This document shows positions 1-10,300 of a stretch of 64,000 nt of DNA, in pieces (position 1 is the stretch's first letter; each line of letters begins with the position of its first letter). Source of the DNA: Caulochytrium protostelioides (Eukaryota; Chytridiomycota; Caulochytriomycetes; Caulochytriales; Caulochytriaceae); contig ML014112.1 in the NCBI GenBank assembly GCA_003615045.1, positions 224,041-288,040 of the forward strand, written 5' to 3'. Below the pieces are notes generated by a model. The model saw nothing but the letters and a program-made list of their open reading frames with translations, did no database searches and was not told where the DNA came from. A program made the translations under genes and the position numbers.

Positions 1-1
1 C

Positions 2-811
2 ACCGCCGGCGACGAGAAGAAGCGCGGCCAGATGGAGGTCACGAGCGACCAAGCCACGCGCGAGTACAACCACTACAACAACCTCCTCAAGTCGGAGCTC
101 CCGCTGCTCTTCCGCTACGCGGGGCAGATCGCCGACCCGTGCCTGTGGGTCCTCTACACCTACCAAAAGATGGTTCTCGAGGCCTTCACCCGCATGATGC
201 GCGCCATCACGGCGCTCGGGTACTTCGACATGTCCACCTCCGCCCGCGGCGGCTTCAACGACCACATCGACCGCATGGACGCCATGCTCACGTCGCTCGC
301 CTTCCACCAGAAGCGGCTCACCTCGCCGGAGGGCAAGATCGCGGCGTCTGACCACTCCCCGGTGCCCTCGTATGCCGCCCCCCACGGCGCCGCCGGCAGC
401 CAGGTCGAGTCCGCGGGCGTCTATGGCGACACTCCCGCCCCGCCCTACCAGGAAGCCAGCCCCTACGGGCTCGGCGCCGGCAGTGCCGCAGCCGCAGCCG
501 CAGCAACGCACGTATCGCCCAAGACGTCGTTCGGGTCCGCCACCGCCGGCGTGTCGCCGCGGCCGCAGCCGCCCATGTCGGGGATCAGTCCGACGCCCGC
601 CATGGCCGCGGCGCCGCCTCCGCCGCCCGCCGCGCTGCCGACGTGCACGGCGCTGTATGATTTCGCGGCGCAGGAGCCCGGCGACCTCGGTTTCAGCCGC
701 GGCGACATCATTGAGATCTTGGAACGCGGCACGACGCCGGAGTCCTGGTGGCGCGGGCGGCTCGTCAGCACCGGCAAGGAAGGGTCGTTCCCGGGCAACT
801 ATGTGGCCTAA
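2..811 (+). CDS. BAR-SH3 protein, amphiphysin/Rvs167 type, 3' part
   Basis: The C-terminal part of a BAR-SH3 adaptor of the amphiphysin/Rvs167/Hob1 family, which binds curved membrane and actin regulators during endocytosis. The frame is open from base 2, so the gene starts upstream of the window. The ATG at 32 is internal. The first ~100 residues are helical and resemble the end of a BAR domain (EYNHYNNLLKSELPLLF, then a Tyr/Leu-rich helix). About 110 residues of Pro/Ala/Gly-rich linker follow. The last ~58 residues are an SH3 domain with an ALYDFAAQ strand, an acidic RT-loop region, the WW pair (ESWWRGR), and GSFPGNYV just before the stop. SH3 is clear. BAR is inferred from the partial helix and the domain order. 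It converges with the checkpoint kinase gene, 319 bp apart. Confidence 0.85.
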   Translation, partial: TAGDEKKRGQMEVTSDQATREYNHYNNLLKSELPLLFRYAGQIADPCLWVLYTYQKMVLEAFTRMMRAITALGYFDMSTSARGGFNDHIDRMDAMLTSLAFHQKRLTSPEGKIAASDHSPVPSYAAPHGAAGSQVESAGVYGDTPAPPYQEASPYGLGAGSAAAAAAATHVSPKTSFGSATAGVSPRPQPPMSGISPTPAMAAAPPPPPAALPTCTALYDFAAQEPGDLGFSRGDIIEILERGTTPESWWRGRLVSTGKEGSFPGNYVA

Positions 812-1130
812 GCGTCCGTGGGAGAGGGAGGAGATGGGATGGGATGGCGCACGGAGGGGGCGGGCCCCGTCGTGGTCAGGCAGTCATTTGGTCGATCCCA
901 GTGCTTGGTTCTCCATGGATAGCTATCGACACATATATCCATATATACATACATGTATAGGTATATCGACGAGTGAGATTGAAGAAACCACACCTGTAGC
1001 GCGATGACGCTCATGATGGAATGTCACGCAACCGATGCGGGTCACCCAAGGTCGTCACCCATGCGTGAATGACCACGAGACGCAATGATGCAAAACAAAA
1101 AAAAAGTTGAGCTGCCAAGGATCACGCCCA
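812..1130. other. 3' spacer between convergent genes
   Basis: Between two convergent stop codons. It contains a TA-rich stretch of alternating ATA/TAC triplets at about 931-965 and a short poly-A run near 1097-1106. No ORF of note, RNA gene or canonical AATAAA was recognised. Confidence 0.6.
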
Positions 1131-4100
1131 TCAGATGTCGCTATCGGTGGACATGACCCGCTCGGCTTGGCGCAGCATGCTGCGGAGACTCTTGCCTGCT
1201 TTGCAGCATGACGCTTCGACCCACTGCTGCAACTGCGCATGACGTTGCTCGATCTCGCCAAACAGCGGATACGGGTGGTCCGCGGCACGTGGCTGGGCGG
1301 CCAGTGCCTGCTGGTTGCGTGGGCCAAAGTTGAGCAGCAGATCAAACAGCGGCCGCCAGATGTCGACCTGCCAGTGGCGCTTCAGCGCCGTCGCGAGGCG
1401 CAGCGTCGGGTGGCGGTGCAGCGCGGATCCGTCCGGAACGGCCGCCGCACCGAGGCCGGGGCCCGTCGCGGGCGCGTCCGTCTCGACGAGCACCATGTCG
1501 CGGCCATACAGGAGAATGTGCAGGACGCTCGCGACGCCGTACCAGTCGGGGTCATACCGCCAGTTGGCGCCTGCGCGAACCGCCCAGCAGTCGATGCTCG
1601 CGTCCATCCCGTCCGTCGCGGCCACGCGAGGGCGCTTCGCGGCCGGCGGCGCCGTCGCCGCGTCGCCGTCGGGGTCGGCGGGTGCGTCGGGCGCTGCGTC
1701 CGCCGCGAGGACAAACCGCTGCTGCGGATGGAATGCCGCCAAGTCGATGGCCTTGCCCCAGTCGATGAGCAGCACGCCCTTCTCGTGCCATCCGCCGGTG
1801 CCGTCGCGGCGGTACCGCGCGTCCCAGCCGGCCGGCGGCGGCCGCTCGCCCGGGCCCGGCGCGGGCCCATCGGCACAGGCGGACCGCGGGCCTGCCACGT
1901 GGGAGAGGTCGCGGAACCGCAGGCAAACGTTGTCGGCCTTGATGTCGTTGTGCAGGATCTGCGCGCGGTGCAGCGCGAGCACGAGGCCGATGAGCTCGGT
2001 GGCGTAGTAGGCCGCGAGCAGCTCGTCGATGCCGGCGCCCTGCCCGCCGCCGAGCAGCGCCGCGGTCGACGAGAGCACGGCGGCGGACGGGCGGGCGGGT
2101 GGCTTGGCGGCCATGCCGCCGGCGCCGGGCAGCGGAGCGCCGTGGGCCCGCGCGCCGAGACGGGCGCCCGTAATCCGGTTGACGAGGTCGAGGAGGTGGC
2201 CGTGGCGCAGCAGGGGCAGCGCCAGCAGACTCGTGTCGTGGAGCACGCCGAACCCGATGGGCGCCATGACGCTGTGCGCGGCGTGGACGCCGTGGCTCAC
2301 GAGGCGGTGGAGAACGACCTGCATCATGTAGTATTCCCACGGCGCGGCGGGCGTCTGGACTTTCAGCGCGACTGGGAACGGCGCCGCCGCCGCGTCATCC
2401 GCGATGGCAGCGGCGGCGTCAGCAGTAGCCGCAGCTAACCGCGGTGGGGCACGGGGCTGCGGACGCTCGAGCGTGGGCCAGCAAACGGCCTCCCACACGC
2501 GGGCGAATCCGCCCTGGCCAATCAAGCGCCGGACCTGGACGTAGTGGCCGACCGAGCGGAGCTGCGGCATGCGCAGCATCACGGGCAGCGCGCGCTTGTG
2601 CAGCGCACTGACGTCGCAGGGACAGCTGATGGGCGCGTCAATCGCTTCGTCAGGCGGCAGGTGCTGGACGCGGGGCGGCAGGGCGCACGCGACAATCGCG
2701 GCCTGGTGCGCCGCGGGATCGACGTGCGGGGCGACATGAACCCCACGCAGTCGGTACGGCGGCGCATCATCGATCACCGGATCCTGGCGGTGCTGCAGAC
2801 CGCTCGAGGGGGGTGCCGCCGTCAGGGGCGAGGGCGACGAGGGCGCCAGCGTGCAGCTCGCCGTCGCCGCGGCCGTGGGGTGGCTCAGCGGTGGCGTCGA
2901 GGCCACGTTTTCCTGGTCATCATGCGCTACCAGCGGACGGCGTCGCCAGGAAACATCCAGCATTCCCGACGCCGTCGGGGTCGCGGCGGCCACGGCCCGC
3001 GGCGCAGCGAATGGTGTCGGTGTGAGTGCCGCCGGCGTCGTCGCCGCCGCCGCCAGGCTGGCCGTGCCGCCGTCATCGCAGTAGATCGACATGGCGGTCG
3101 TGGGCCCCGGCCGCGGCAGAACGCGCGTCGAGATGGTCGCGTCGGCATCGGCGTCGGCGGAGGCCATCGTGGCGAGATGCGCGAGGTGGGCGTGCGGCGA
3201 CAGGGAGCGCGGCACGGACGCGAGCTGGGCGCTCATCGACACCGACGTGTTGAGGGTCATGGCGACCGAGAGCGGCGTGGCGACCGCGGCGGTCGCCGAC
3301 GACGGCGTGCCGACACTCGTGATGCTGGTCGTGGCCCGGGTCACCGTGCGGTTGGGCGCGTCGTCGGCATCGCCGCCGCCGTCGTCGTTCGGGCCGTTGA
3401 ACATATCAAAAACATCGGCCAGTGCGGCTTTAGTCATGACGGTCGGCGATGCCGGTCGCAGTGCGGCTGCGGACGACGTGCTCGGCATCGCGGCCGACCC
3501 CGTTGGCTGCGTGCACACGACACGGTCGTCCTCCACGTCCTCTTCGTCCTCAGGGCCGTGGTGCTGTGGTTGGCTTGACGCGAGGTCGCGTGGATGGATC
3601 CGTGCTGCCGCGGGTGCCGTGTCCTGCGCTTTCTGGGCCGCTTGAGCCGCTTGAGCAGCGGCGGTAGCAGCGACTGCCGCCGCTTCCGCGGCTGCTGCCA
3701 GGCGAGACTGATAACGCGGCAGCAGGGCTCGCACTTCTTCAAAGGAGTACTCGTGACCGTCGCGGTAGACCAGCGACAGCGCCGTCACAAAGACTTCGTT
3801 CGCGCGCGCGGCCGACGGATCTGGCTTCTCCTTCTCCTTGTCGGGATGGGAAGGCGCGTGGGACGTGCTGCGGGCCGGCTTCGCGTCGAGAACGCGAGAA
3901 GCGGCGAAATCAGCCGACGCCGCGTCAGGGGCCGGGGGCGCCTTGGGCTGGAGCGGACGCACCCCTGGCGGGCGGACAATGACGGGCGGCAGCAGGAGCG
4001 CGTCGCTGGGTCCGGGCCGCGCATCACCGCCACCCAGGCCGGGGTGCGTTCCGGAACGAACCACGGCATTCTCATCCGACGGCGCGGTGCCGCGTGGCTC

Positions 4101-5582
4101 AGCACCTCGAGCGTCTCGGCCATCACTGGCTGCTGCTGCTACTGCGCCATCCGCCGCCGGTGCCGGTTCCTCCGGGGGCGCCGCGTGTGGTGGGTCGTCA
4201 TCGCAGTAGACATCGAACGTCGCGTGTTTGGCGGCGGTGAGCGTCGGCACGAGCGCGATCGCCGGGTTGGCGGCGGGCAGGCGCGGCGCGAGCCGCTGGC
4301 CGCGGAAAGCGGCGACGTGCCGGGCGTTTTCCTTGGTGCGGCCCTCCTCCGACCCCAGATCGGTCCACCGCGAGGCGCCCGTCGCGGCGCTCGGCAGGTC
4401 CGGGTTCGCCTGCGGGCCCAGCGACTGCACGAGACCCTCGTGGCCGTCCGTGTCCTGGAAGACCTGGAACGACGACGACGACCGCGGCGGATGGTTCGAG
4501 GCCGGCGCGAGGGGCGCTGCTGCGGGAGCCGCGGGCAGGCCCGGCGTCGCCAGCGGCCGCGCGGGACCGGGGGCGGCCGGGTGGGACGGCAGGAGGCGGG
4601 GGCGCGCTCGAGACGGCATCGACGGCGGCGCGTCGCGAACCGGCGCGGTCGTGGGGGGCAGCACCGCGGACGCGGCCGCCGTGGCGCTCGCAAGACTGGG
4701 CGGCGCCCGCGGCACGATCGTCGTGGCCGGGTCGGCGCCGTCGGCCGCATGCCGCTGCGTCATGCGTTTCTGGAACTCCTGGTACTTGCGCTTCAGGCGC
4801 GCCAGCGGCTGGGCCTTCCGGGTGATGCCCAGCATGTAGATGCCGTCGGCACTCTTGTACTTGGCGTGCACTTCGCAGAAGGTCGCATACTCTTCGTAGT
4901 AGAGAGCCGTATAGGATCCGATGCCGTTGACGCTCATGTATTTGAACATGTCGGCGGCGCTCTTCTTCGTGAGCTTGGCGGCTGTGATCCAGAGCCCGAC
5001 ATAGCGCTGGTCGTTCGTATACCGCGCGTCCGTCTTGAACTGGCGGCACGCGTCTTCCAGAATGCGCAGCAGGTCCGGGTGGCCGGCAGGGAAGTGCTGC
5101 TGGATCCACTGTACGGTCTGGACATGCAGCTGTAGCGGGTCGTCGTCCTCCAGCGCATCGCCCTGACTACGCTGCGCCTCGAGCTGTCGCTTGTAGTTTT
5201 TGAGCTGCGTCTCGGCCGCGATCCGCTCGCCCTGGGAGAGCTGCGATGCCGCCGTTGATACCGATGCTGCAGCCGACGACGATGATGTCGGCATACTGGT
5301 GGTTGCTGTTGCTGTTGCAGGTGGTGGCGGTGGCGGTGCGGGTATGGGGGACGACGTGGCCGACGGCATCGTGGCGGAGGTGGGAGGCTTGAGACTCCGT
5401 CCGTGATGCGAGATCAGTTTCGCGTTCGGATCAAGGCTTGCGAGCAGGGCTTTGGGATCGCGGCCGCCGACCAGCGGTCGGATGTTTTCCTTGTGGGCCT
5501 CAAGCGCCGAGCAGTCCACCACGCCGCCGCCGCCGCCGCCTACCACGCCGACGGCGCCGCGGCAGAGGGCGTCGCCCGGCAT
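1131..5582 (-). CDS. BUB1: Bub1/BubR1-type (MadBub) spindle checkpoint kinase
   Basis: A mitotic spindle-assembly checkpoint kinase acting at kinetochores and, in its Mad3/BubR1 role, on the anaphase-promoting complex. The protein is 1,483 aa from the ATG at 5582. The open frame runs 9 codons further to a TTG, which was not used. Domains in order: KEN box (31-33) in the context KENIRPLVGGR; Mad3/Bub1 TPR region (~118-276); ABBA motif FQVFQD (372-377); second KEN (417-419); ABBA motif FDVYCD (456-461); GLEBS Bub3-binding motif around YRDGHEYSFEEVRALL (~605-621); a TKAALADVFDMF stretch (~717-728); an ABBA-like MSIYCD (831-836); and a C-terminal kinase domain. The kinase has a Gly-rich loop (~1021), VALK lysine (1074), HNDIKADN loop with Asp 1213, and DWG (1274-1276) where most kinases have DFG. 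It therefore looks catalytically competent. It combines features that are split between BUB1 and BUBR1/Mad3 in many lineages. Confidence 0.93.
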   Translation of the reverse strand: MPGDALCRGAVGVVGGGGGGVVDCSALEAHKENIRPLVGGRDPKALLASLDPNAKLISHHGRSLKPPTSATMPSATSSPIPAPPPPPPATATATTSMPTSSSSAAASVSTAASQLSQGERIAAETQLKNYKRQLEAQRSQGDALEDDDPLQLHVQTVQWIQQHFPAGHPDLLRILEDACRQFKTDARYTNDQRYVGLWITAAKLTKKSAADMFKYMSVNGIGSYTALYYEEYATFCEVHAKYKSADGIYMLGITRKAQPLARLKRKYQEFQKRMTQRHAADGADPATTIVPRAPPSLASATAAASAVLPPTTAPVRDAPPSMPSRARPRLLPSHPAAPGPARPLATPGLPAAPAAAPLAPASNHPPRSSSSFQVFQDTDGHEGLVQSLGPQANPDLPSAATGASRWTDLGSEEGRTKENARHVAAFRGQRLAPRLPAANPAIALVPTLTAAKHATFDVYCDDDPPHAAPPEEPAPAADGAVAAAASDGRDARGAEPRGTAPSDENAVVRSGTHPGLGGGDARPGPSDALLLPPVIVRPPGVRPLQPKAPPAPDAASADFAASRVLDAKPARSTSHAPSHPDKEKEKPDPSAARANEVFVTALSLVYRDGHEYSFEEVRALLPRYQSRLAAAAEAAAVAATAAAQAAQAAQKAQDTAPAAARIHPRDLASSQPQHHGPEDEEDVEDDRVVCTQPTGSAAMPSTSSAAALRPASPTVMTKAALADVFDMFNGPNDDGGGDADDAPNRTVTRATTSITSVGTPSSATAAVATPLSVAMTLNTSVSMSAQLASVPRSLSPHAHLAHLATMASADADADATISTRVLPRPGPTTAMSIYCDDGGTASLAAAATTPAALTPTPFAAPRAVAAATPTASGMLDVSWRRRPLVAHDDQENVASTPPLSHPTAAATASCTLAPSSPSPLTAAPPSSGLQHRQDPVIDDAPPYRLRGVHVAPHVDPAAHQAAIVACALPPRVQHLPPDEAIDAPISCPCDVSALHKRALPVMLRMPQLRSVGHYVQVRRLIGQGGFARVWEAVCWPTLERPQPRAPPRLAAATADAAAAIADDAAAAPFPVALKVQTPAAPWEYYMMQVVLHRLVSHGVHAAHSVMAPIGFGVLHDTSLLALPLLRHGHLLDLVNRITGARLGARAHGAPLPGAGGMAAKPPARPSAAVLSSTAALLGGGQGAGIDELLAAYYATELIGLVLALHRAQILHNDIKADNVCLRFRDLSHVAGPRSACADGPAPGPGERPPPAGWDARYRRDGTGGWHEKGVLLIDWGKAIDLAAFHPQQRFVLAADAAPDAPADPDGDAATAPPAAKRPRVAATDGMDASIDCWAVRAGANWRYDPDWYGVASVLHILLYGRDMVLVETDAPATGPGLGAAAVPDGSALHRHPTLRLATALKRHWQVDIWRPLFDLLLNFGPRNQQALAAQPRAADHPYPLFGEIEQRHAQLQQWVEASCCKAGKSLRSMLRQAERVMSTDSDI

Positions 5583-5587
5583 CCTCC

Positions 5588-5630
5588 TGCCTAAACCCTC
5601 AACCCTCAACCCTAAAACCCCTCAAATCCT
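5588..5630. repeat. Degenerate telomere-like repeat beside the BUB1 start
   Basis: The + strand reads CCTAAA, CCCTCAA, CCCTCAA, CCCTAAAA, CCCCTCAAA in succession. This is a degenerate run of CCCTAAA/TTTAGGG-type telomeric units a few bases upstream of the kinase ATG, within its probable 5' UTR or proximal promoter. It may be an interstitial telomeric remnant or a telo-box-like promoter element. Function is inference. Confidence 0.6.
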
Positions 5631-6565
5631 GAAGCGCTGCCGGGGTGACTCGCAGCGACAGCGAGGCGTCTCAGTCTGGATCGAACAAGCGAATGCCTCA
5701 AGCGATGCGCAAAGACGGATTCGTCACTCAGCGAGATCCACGTGGCAGTCGCCCGTCGCGGCGACGGGTGCAGAACCTCCGAAGATCTTGACGTCGAGCC
5801 CACCCGAGGCGTCGTGCTGGCGTCCTCTTCGAAGCGGCGGCAGCTGCCGCGCGCGGCCGCAGTCGCGCAGTTCTTGTCGATCGTGCACACGCCGGCAATG
5901 GGATCGTCACCCAAGGTCATAGACCATCGCTCATGGATGCAACCAAGCTTTGGTGGGCGTGGTATGGAATGTCGCGTCGGGTATCGGGTATCACGGGAGT
6001 CGGTATGCGCTGGATCGGGACCCCCCAAAGCGGCGCTGTCGGACTGGCTGGGCGGAAGCTCGGGGTCGTCGGCGTCGGCTGCGCCAGGGATGGAGATGCG
6101 ACGCCTCCTCACACCACGCAGGGATCGCACCACCCCTCGTGCCCGGCATGATACCGGTGGAACATCGCACCGCGGTCGCACGAGCCCACCACCCGTGCAA
6201 CGGAAGGATGCCACGTGCGCGTGCGCGTGGGCACGGTCGCACCATCCCTCTCGCGCGCGCACTCTCGTCATACGCGCCGCGACCGGCGCCGCTTGCCAAA
6301 CGCCGCTCACCTCGGCGCTGCGGAGCTCAGCTCGGGCCGAGCCGTGGCCTTCGTCCTTGCGGGCTGGCGCTCCTGCTTCGAGCCGCTTGTGGCGGGGGGG
6401 ACGTTGCGGCAGCGGCAGCGGCAGGCGGCACAGGCGGCGGCGTGGCTGAAGCCGATGGAGTGACGGCGGCGGCGACGATTTGGGACAACAAGAGGGAAAG
6501 AGCGACAAAGTGGTGAAACATGGCTTTGGCATGACCAAGGGTAGGGCGGCCCGCGCGGTCGCTAT

Positions 6566-6605
6566 GCCGATGGCCACCACGCCGATGGCCACCACGCCGA
6601 TGGCC
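6566..6605. repeat. 15-bp tandem repeat, 2.7 copies
   Basis: The unit gccgatggccaccac occurs twice perfectly and then as a 10-bp partial copy, inside the divergent promoter region. Confidence 0.85.
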
Positions 6606-7388
6606 CGCGGCAGCCACGCGGCGATCTGATCCGTCAACGAATACACCAAAGAGCGATGCGCCATGACGGCGACGCAAGCGGCTGGACGATGGCCTGCGCA
6701 GGGCACGCAGGGCCCTTCACGGATGGCCCGGCAGGCGCCGCATCGACCGGCGACGCGTGGCTCCCACAAGCGCTGTCGACGGATCGCCATCGACCACCGA
6801 CCATGGGTCACTGAGCAATGGCGATAGGTGGCGCGGGGTTCGAGTCTCATCCCATGCAGCGACCCCGATGATGAGGGGAATGTCGCCGCGTTTTATACGC
6901 GCGCTGTGTGCGACGCGGTCGAGGGGACGCGGCGAAAGCTTATTTGTTGTGTTGCTTGCCATTGCGCCTCGCGACGCGCGCCACATGGGACCGTGGCGTG
7001 GCCGCGGCATGTCAAAATCAGAAAAAAAAAACGGATGTACGTAACTGGCACGCGCTGCTGGCTCGCTTGTTCTCACCTGATCTCTCGTGCCATCGGCCTC
7101 TAACTTTGATGTCATCCGTTAGTTTTAACACACTGGTTTCATGCGATCCGTCCTTTGAACGCAACAACGCTACGTTCCCATTGCCACCCATCGCCGATTG
7201 GAAATCCAGTCCAGATTCACCATCCTGACATCCGGCTATATCTGGAACCTCCGATCCGTCTAGGATCGCGGCCGGCTCGGCCCCTGTTCCCCCGCTTCCC
7301 TGTTCGCTAGATCCCTCATTATTCATCGTTAGAGAACCAACTCGTCTGTGACGCGCTTCCTCCTTCTTCTGCACCCGTCTCCGGCCTC

Positions 7389-10300
7389 ATGGACGACGGT
7401 GCCCACCACCCGCACCCAGGCGGCGGCGGCGGCGGAGGCGGCGGTGGCGCTTCGGGCTCGACAAGTGGCCGCCGCGGCGACGGGCAGCCTGGCTCCGCAT
7501 CGCCGCACGGCGGATTCTCTCGCGCCGGCGGCACCGACGCCGATGCCGATCGCGCCGGCGGACCGCGGAGCGCCCGTCCCGGTCGCTCGCAGCGTGCCGC
7601 TCCGCCGACGGTGCTGACGTCGCCCGCGATGGCGGCCGCCGGCGCGGGCGGAACGGCCGCCAACCGCTCCGCGGGCCGTGCGAGCGTCGGACGCGGCAAG
7701 AAGGCGGCGCCGGCACCGACCAAGACGGCCGCAGCGAGCCACAAGGCGGGGTCAAGCATCCGGCCGCGGCGACGCAAGCACGGGTACCGCGATACCCAGA
7801 GCCGGATCGCCGAAGATCGGCTCCGCGACGGCGCTGAGGGCGATGATGCCGGCATGAGCGAGCTGTCGTATGACGGCAGTGACCAGAGCAGCAGTATGAT
7901 GATGAGTCGCGAGAGTCTCGCCCCGAGCGATGCCTATCACCCGCATCACCACCACCGCCACGGGCATTCCAAGAACGCAATGGCGCACCAGGCAAGCGCC
8001 TGGAGCGGCGCGCTGTCCGACGAGGAGATGGTGCCATATGCCTCGACCGTGGGCCGTCGCGGCGGAGACCCCAGCGGCGATGATGGCGACTACCACGCCG
8101 GCGCTTCGGATCAGGAGGAGGAAGACGGCCACGACCTGGACGACGATGACGACGATGATGACGACGACGAAGACGACGAAGACGACGACGACGACGACGA
8201 CGATCATGCGGATGAGGCCGAAGAAGGCGTGCCCGTCGAAGACCCGCAAACTGTCAAAGAGCGCCAGGAAGCCATCAACGTGGTGCATCCGTTCGGTCTC
8301 AAGCTCTGGAAGCCGGCACTGTACAAAAAGAACCGCAGTATCCAGCAGCAGATCTACTCGGCTCTCCACTCCGTGCCCGGAGCGCGCGCAGACCGCGACC
8401 TTTATCTGTCGATCGGCAACATCGGCTGGCTGTTCGCCTTTGGATGGTGGATCGCCATTCTCTATCTAGTCGTCGGCGTTGTTGGTATGGGCCCGCCTTG
8501 GCTGCTTGGTCGCATCGGGCTGCTCGTGCTGCGCATGGCGCGGTGGCGGACGTCGCCGTCACCGACGACGCCGCGTGACCCGCCGGCTCCGATCGGCCGC
8601 GTCCATGCTTTCTTTCTCGAGCTCAGCGCTAGCAAACAGTACATGGATGTCATGTTCAACCTGGCGCTCTACATCATGTGGCCCTTCGGCAAGTTCATTA
8701 TCAAGCGCCGCTCCTATGGTCCGGACCCCCTCGATCGCCTCGACGTTGACCGCCTGCCGCTCGATCCTACGGCCTTGATGGGGCACGGCGCCCACGACCA
8801 TGATGGCGCTGCCGGCACCGCCGGCGACGTCAGCGCGACGCGAGGGGCGGCCGAGTTGATGTCCCCTGGCCTGCCCCTCGCCGACGACACATCTGCCTTT
8901 GGCGGCCCGTCGTTCCTCAGTGAAACGCTGCCGCTGCTCCAGTCCTACGACGGCGACCGCGAGAGTGACCACGACCATGCGGCAGCGGCGGAGCCTTCGG
9001 GAGCGACGGCGGCAGCGCCGCCGCCGTCCGCGAAGTCCGCGCACCACGTGCTGGACATCCCGTCGCCGGCGTCGCCGCACGTGCCGCACGCCGTCAGCGC
9101 GAACCTGCACCACCCACACCCGCAGCATCTCGTGCCGTCGCTCGGCGGCCGCCGGCACCTGAACCACGACGGCCCGACCTCCGCCTCGAGTCACGACCGG
9201 CCGCCGTCCAGCGTCCAGGCCAGCCTCGACGCGTCCATGCACGCGCTGTACTCGGGCCACTCGGTGCCGGCCGACTCGCCGGTCGCCGACGACTCGGCGA
9301 GCGCCCGTGGGTTCCGCAGCCCGCACCCGGCGCACGGCCAGCTCGCGGCGGCCGCAGGGCCGCCGCCGTTGACGGCCGCAAAACGGCCTCCGGGCACACC
9401 GATCCCGCCCACGGCGGGCACGGTCCGCAGCACCGGCGCGACCGCCGACGGCCGCGAGCACGGCGCCGCGCCGGGGACGACGCCTGTGCATTTCCCGGGC
9501 ATCCTGCGTGGCGCGTCGCGCGCCGGCACGGTCGTCGAGAACGCGACCCGCGTGAAGGACATGGCGACCGAGGAGCAGGAAGATTTTTCGGATGATCTGA
9601 GCCAGGTTTACGAGTATACGCTAGACCCTGAGACGCTCACGCGCCGCGTCGGCCGGCAGGGCCCCGCCTGGGTCCCCGGCGTGCTGCGGCGCCTGTGGCA
9701 CGCGGGACTGGCCGGCCTGCTCTTCCGTCTCTGGCTCCTCTTCCTGCTTGCGCCCGTCCACCTGGCCGTCACCGGGTTCGGCTTCTTCTTTGTCTTCCCG
9801 ATCCCCATTGGCAAACTTAACTACGTCCTGCTCAAGCACCTGCTGCGCCACCCGCTGCAGATCACCGCTTACTCGATCACCGACGTGCCCAAGCTCTGTG
9901 ATCCCGCGCACAGCGAGTACGTCGGCCCCGCCACCGACCTACGGCCCATGACGGCGACGACGACGCCGCACGCTGCCGATGGCGTGACCGCCGACGACTA
10001 TGGGTTCCCGGCCTCGTCATCGTCGGCTGCCCGCCATGGCGCGCCCACCACCGCGGCAGAGACCGCAGCGCCGCCGGCCTACTCGGACCTGGCATCACCC
10101 GCATCGACGCACCCGTCCACGGACCGCCCCAGCGACCTCGAAGCAGGCCGCCCCGACGCTGTCGTCCACCAGGACCCAGCGCCGACCCTGTCGCCGTCGT
10201 GGCGTCGCCAGATGCAGACTCGGACGGCCGAGCGCCTCGTTCGCCGGACGAGCGGCCCCGAGCTGCCGTCGCTGCTACCGCACGTGATGCACGCCAACGC

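Larger units (their letters stand above)
5583..7388. other. Divergent intergenic region, BUB1 / VNX1-like
   Basis: About 1.8 kb between divergent starts, presumably both promoters. It begins with telomere-like repeats and contains a 15-bp tandem repeat at 6566-6605. Several frames of 100-400 codons cross it, including a minus-strand frame with a short hydrophobic segment near 6560-6660. None shows family resemblance, so no gene is called. Confidence 0.5.

Noticed and set aside
1131-5609. TTG as start codon of the kinase, and similar GTG/TTG starts for other frames
   Set aside because: Non-ATG initiation is not supported. First ATGs were used instead (5582 for the kinase, 30981 for SMARCC, 36266 for uS17m, 39557 for EMC10, 51381 for the TPR protein, 52501 for UNC-45).
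5612-6850. 412-codon minus-strand frame upstream of BUB1
   Set aside because: Includes a short hydrophobic segment created by the 15-bp repeat (IGVVAIGVVAIG) but has no recognisable domain and no convincing start.
6820-6860. Box-B-like GGTTCGAGTC, considered as a tRNA
   Set aside because: The flanking bases do not form a five-pair T stem, and no acceptor or anticodon stem was found. Other GTTCGA hits (for example near 56790) failed the same test.
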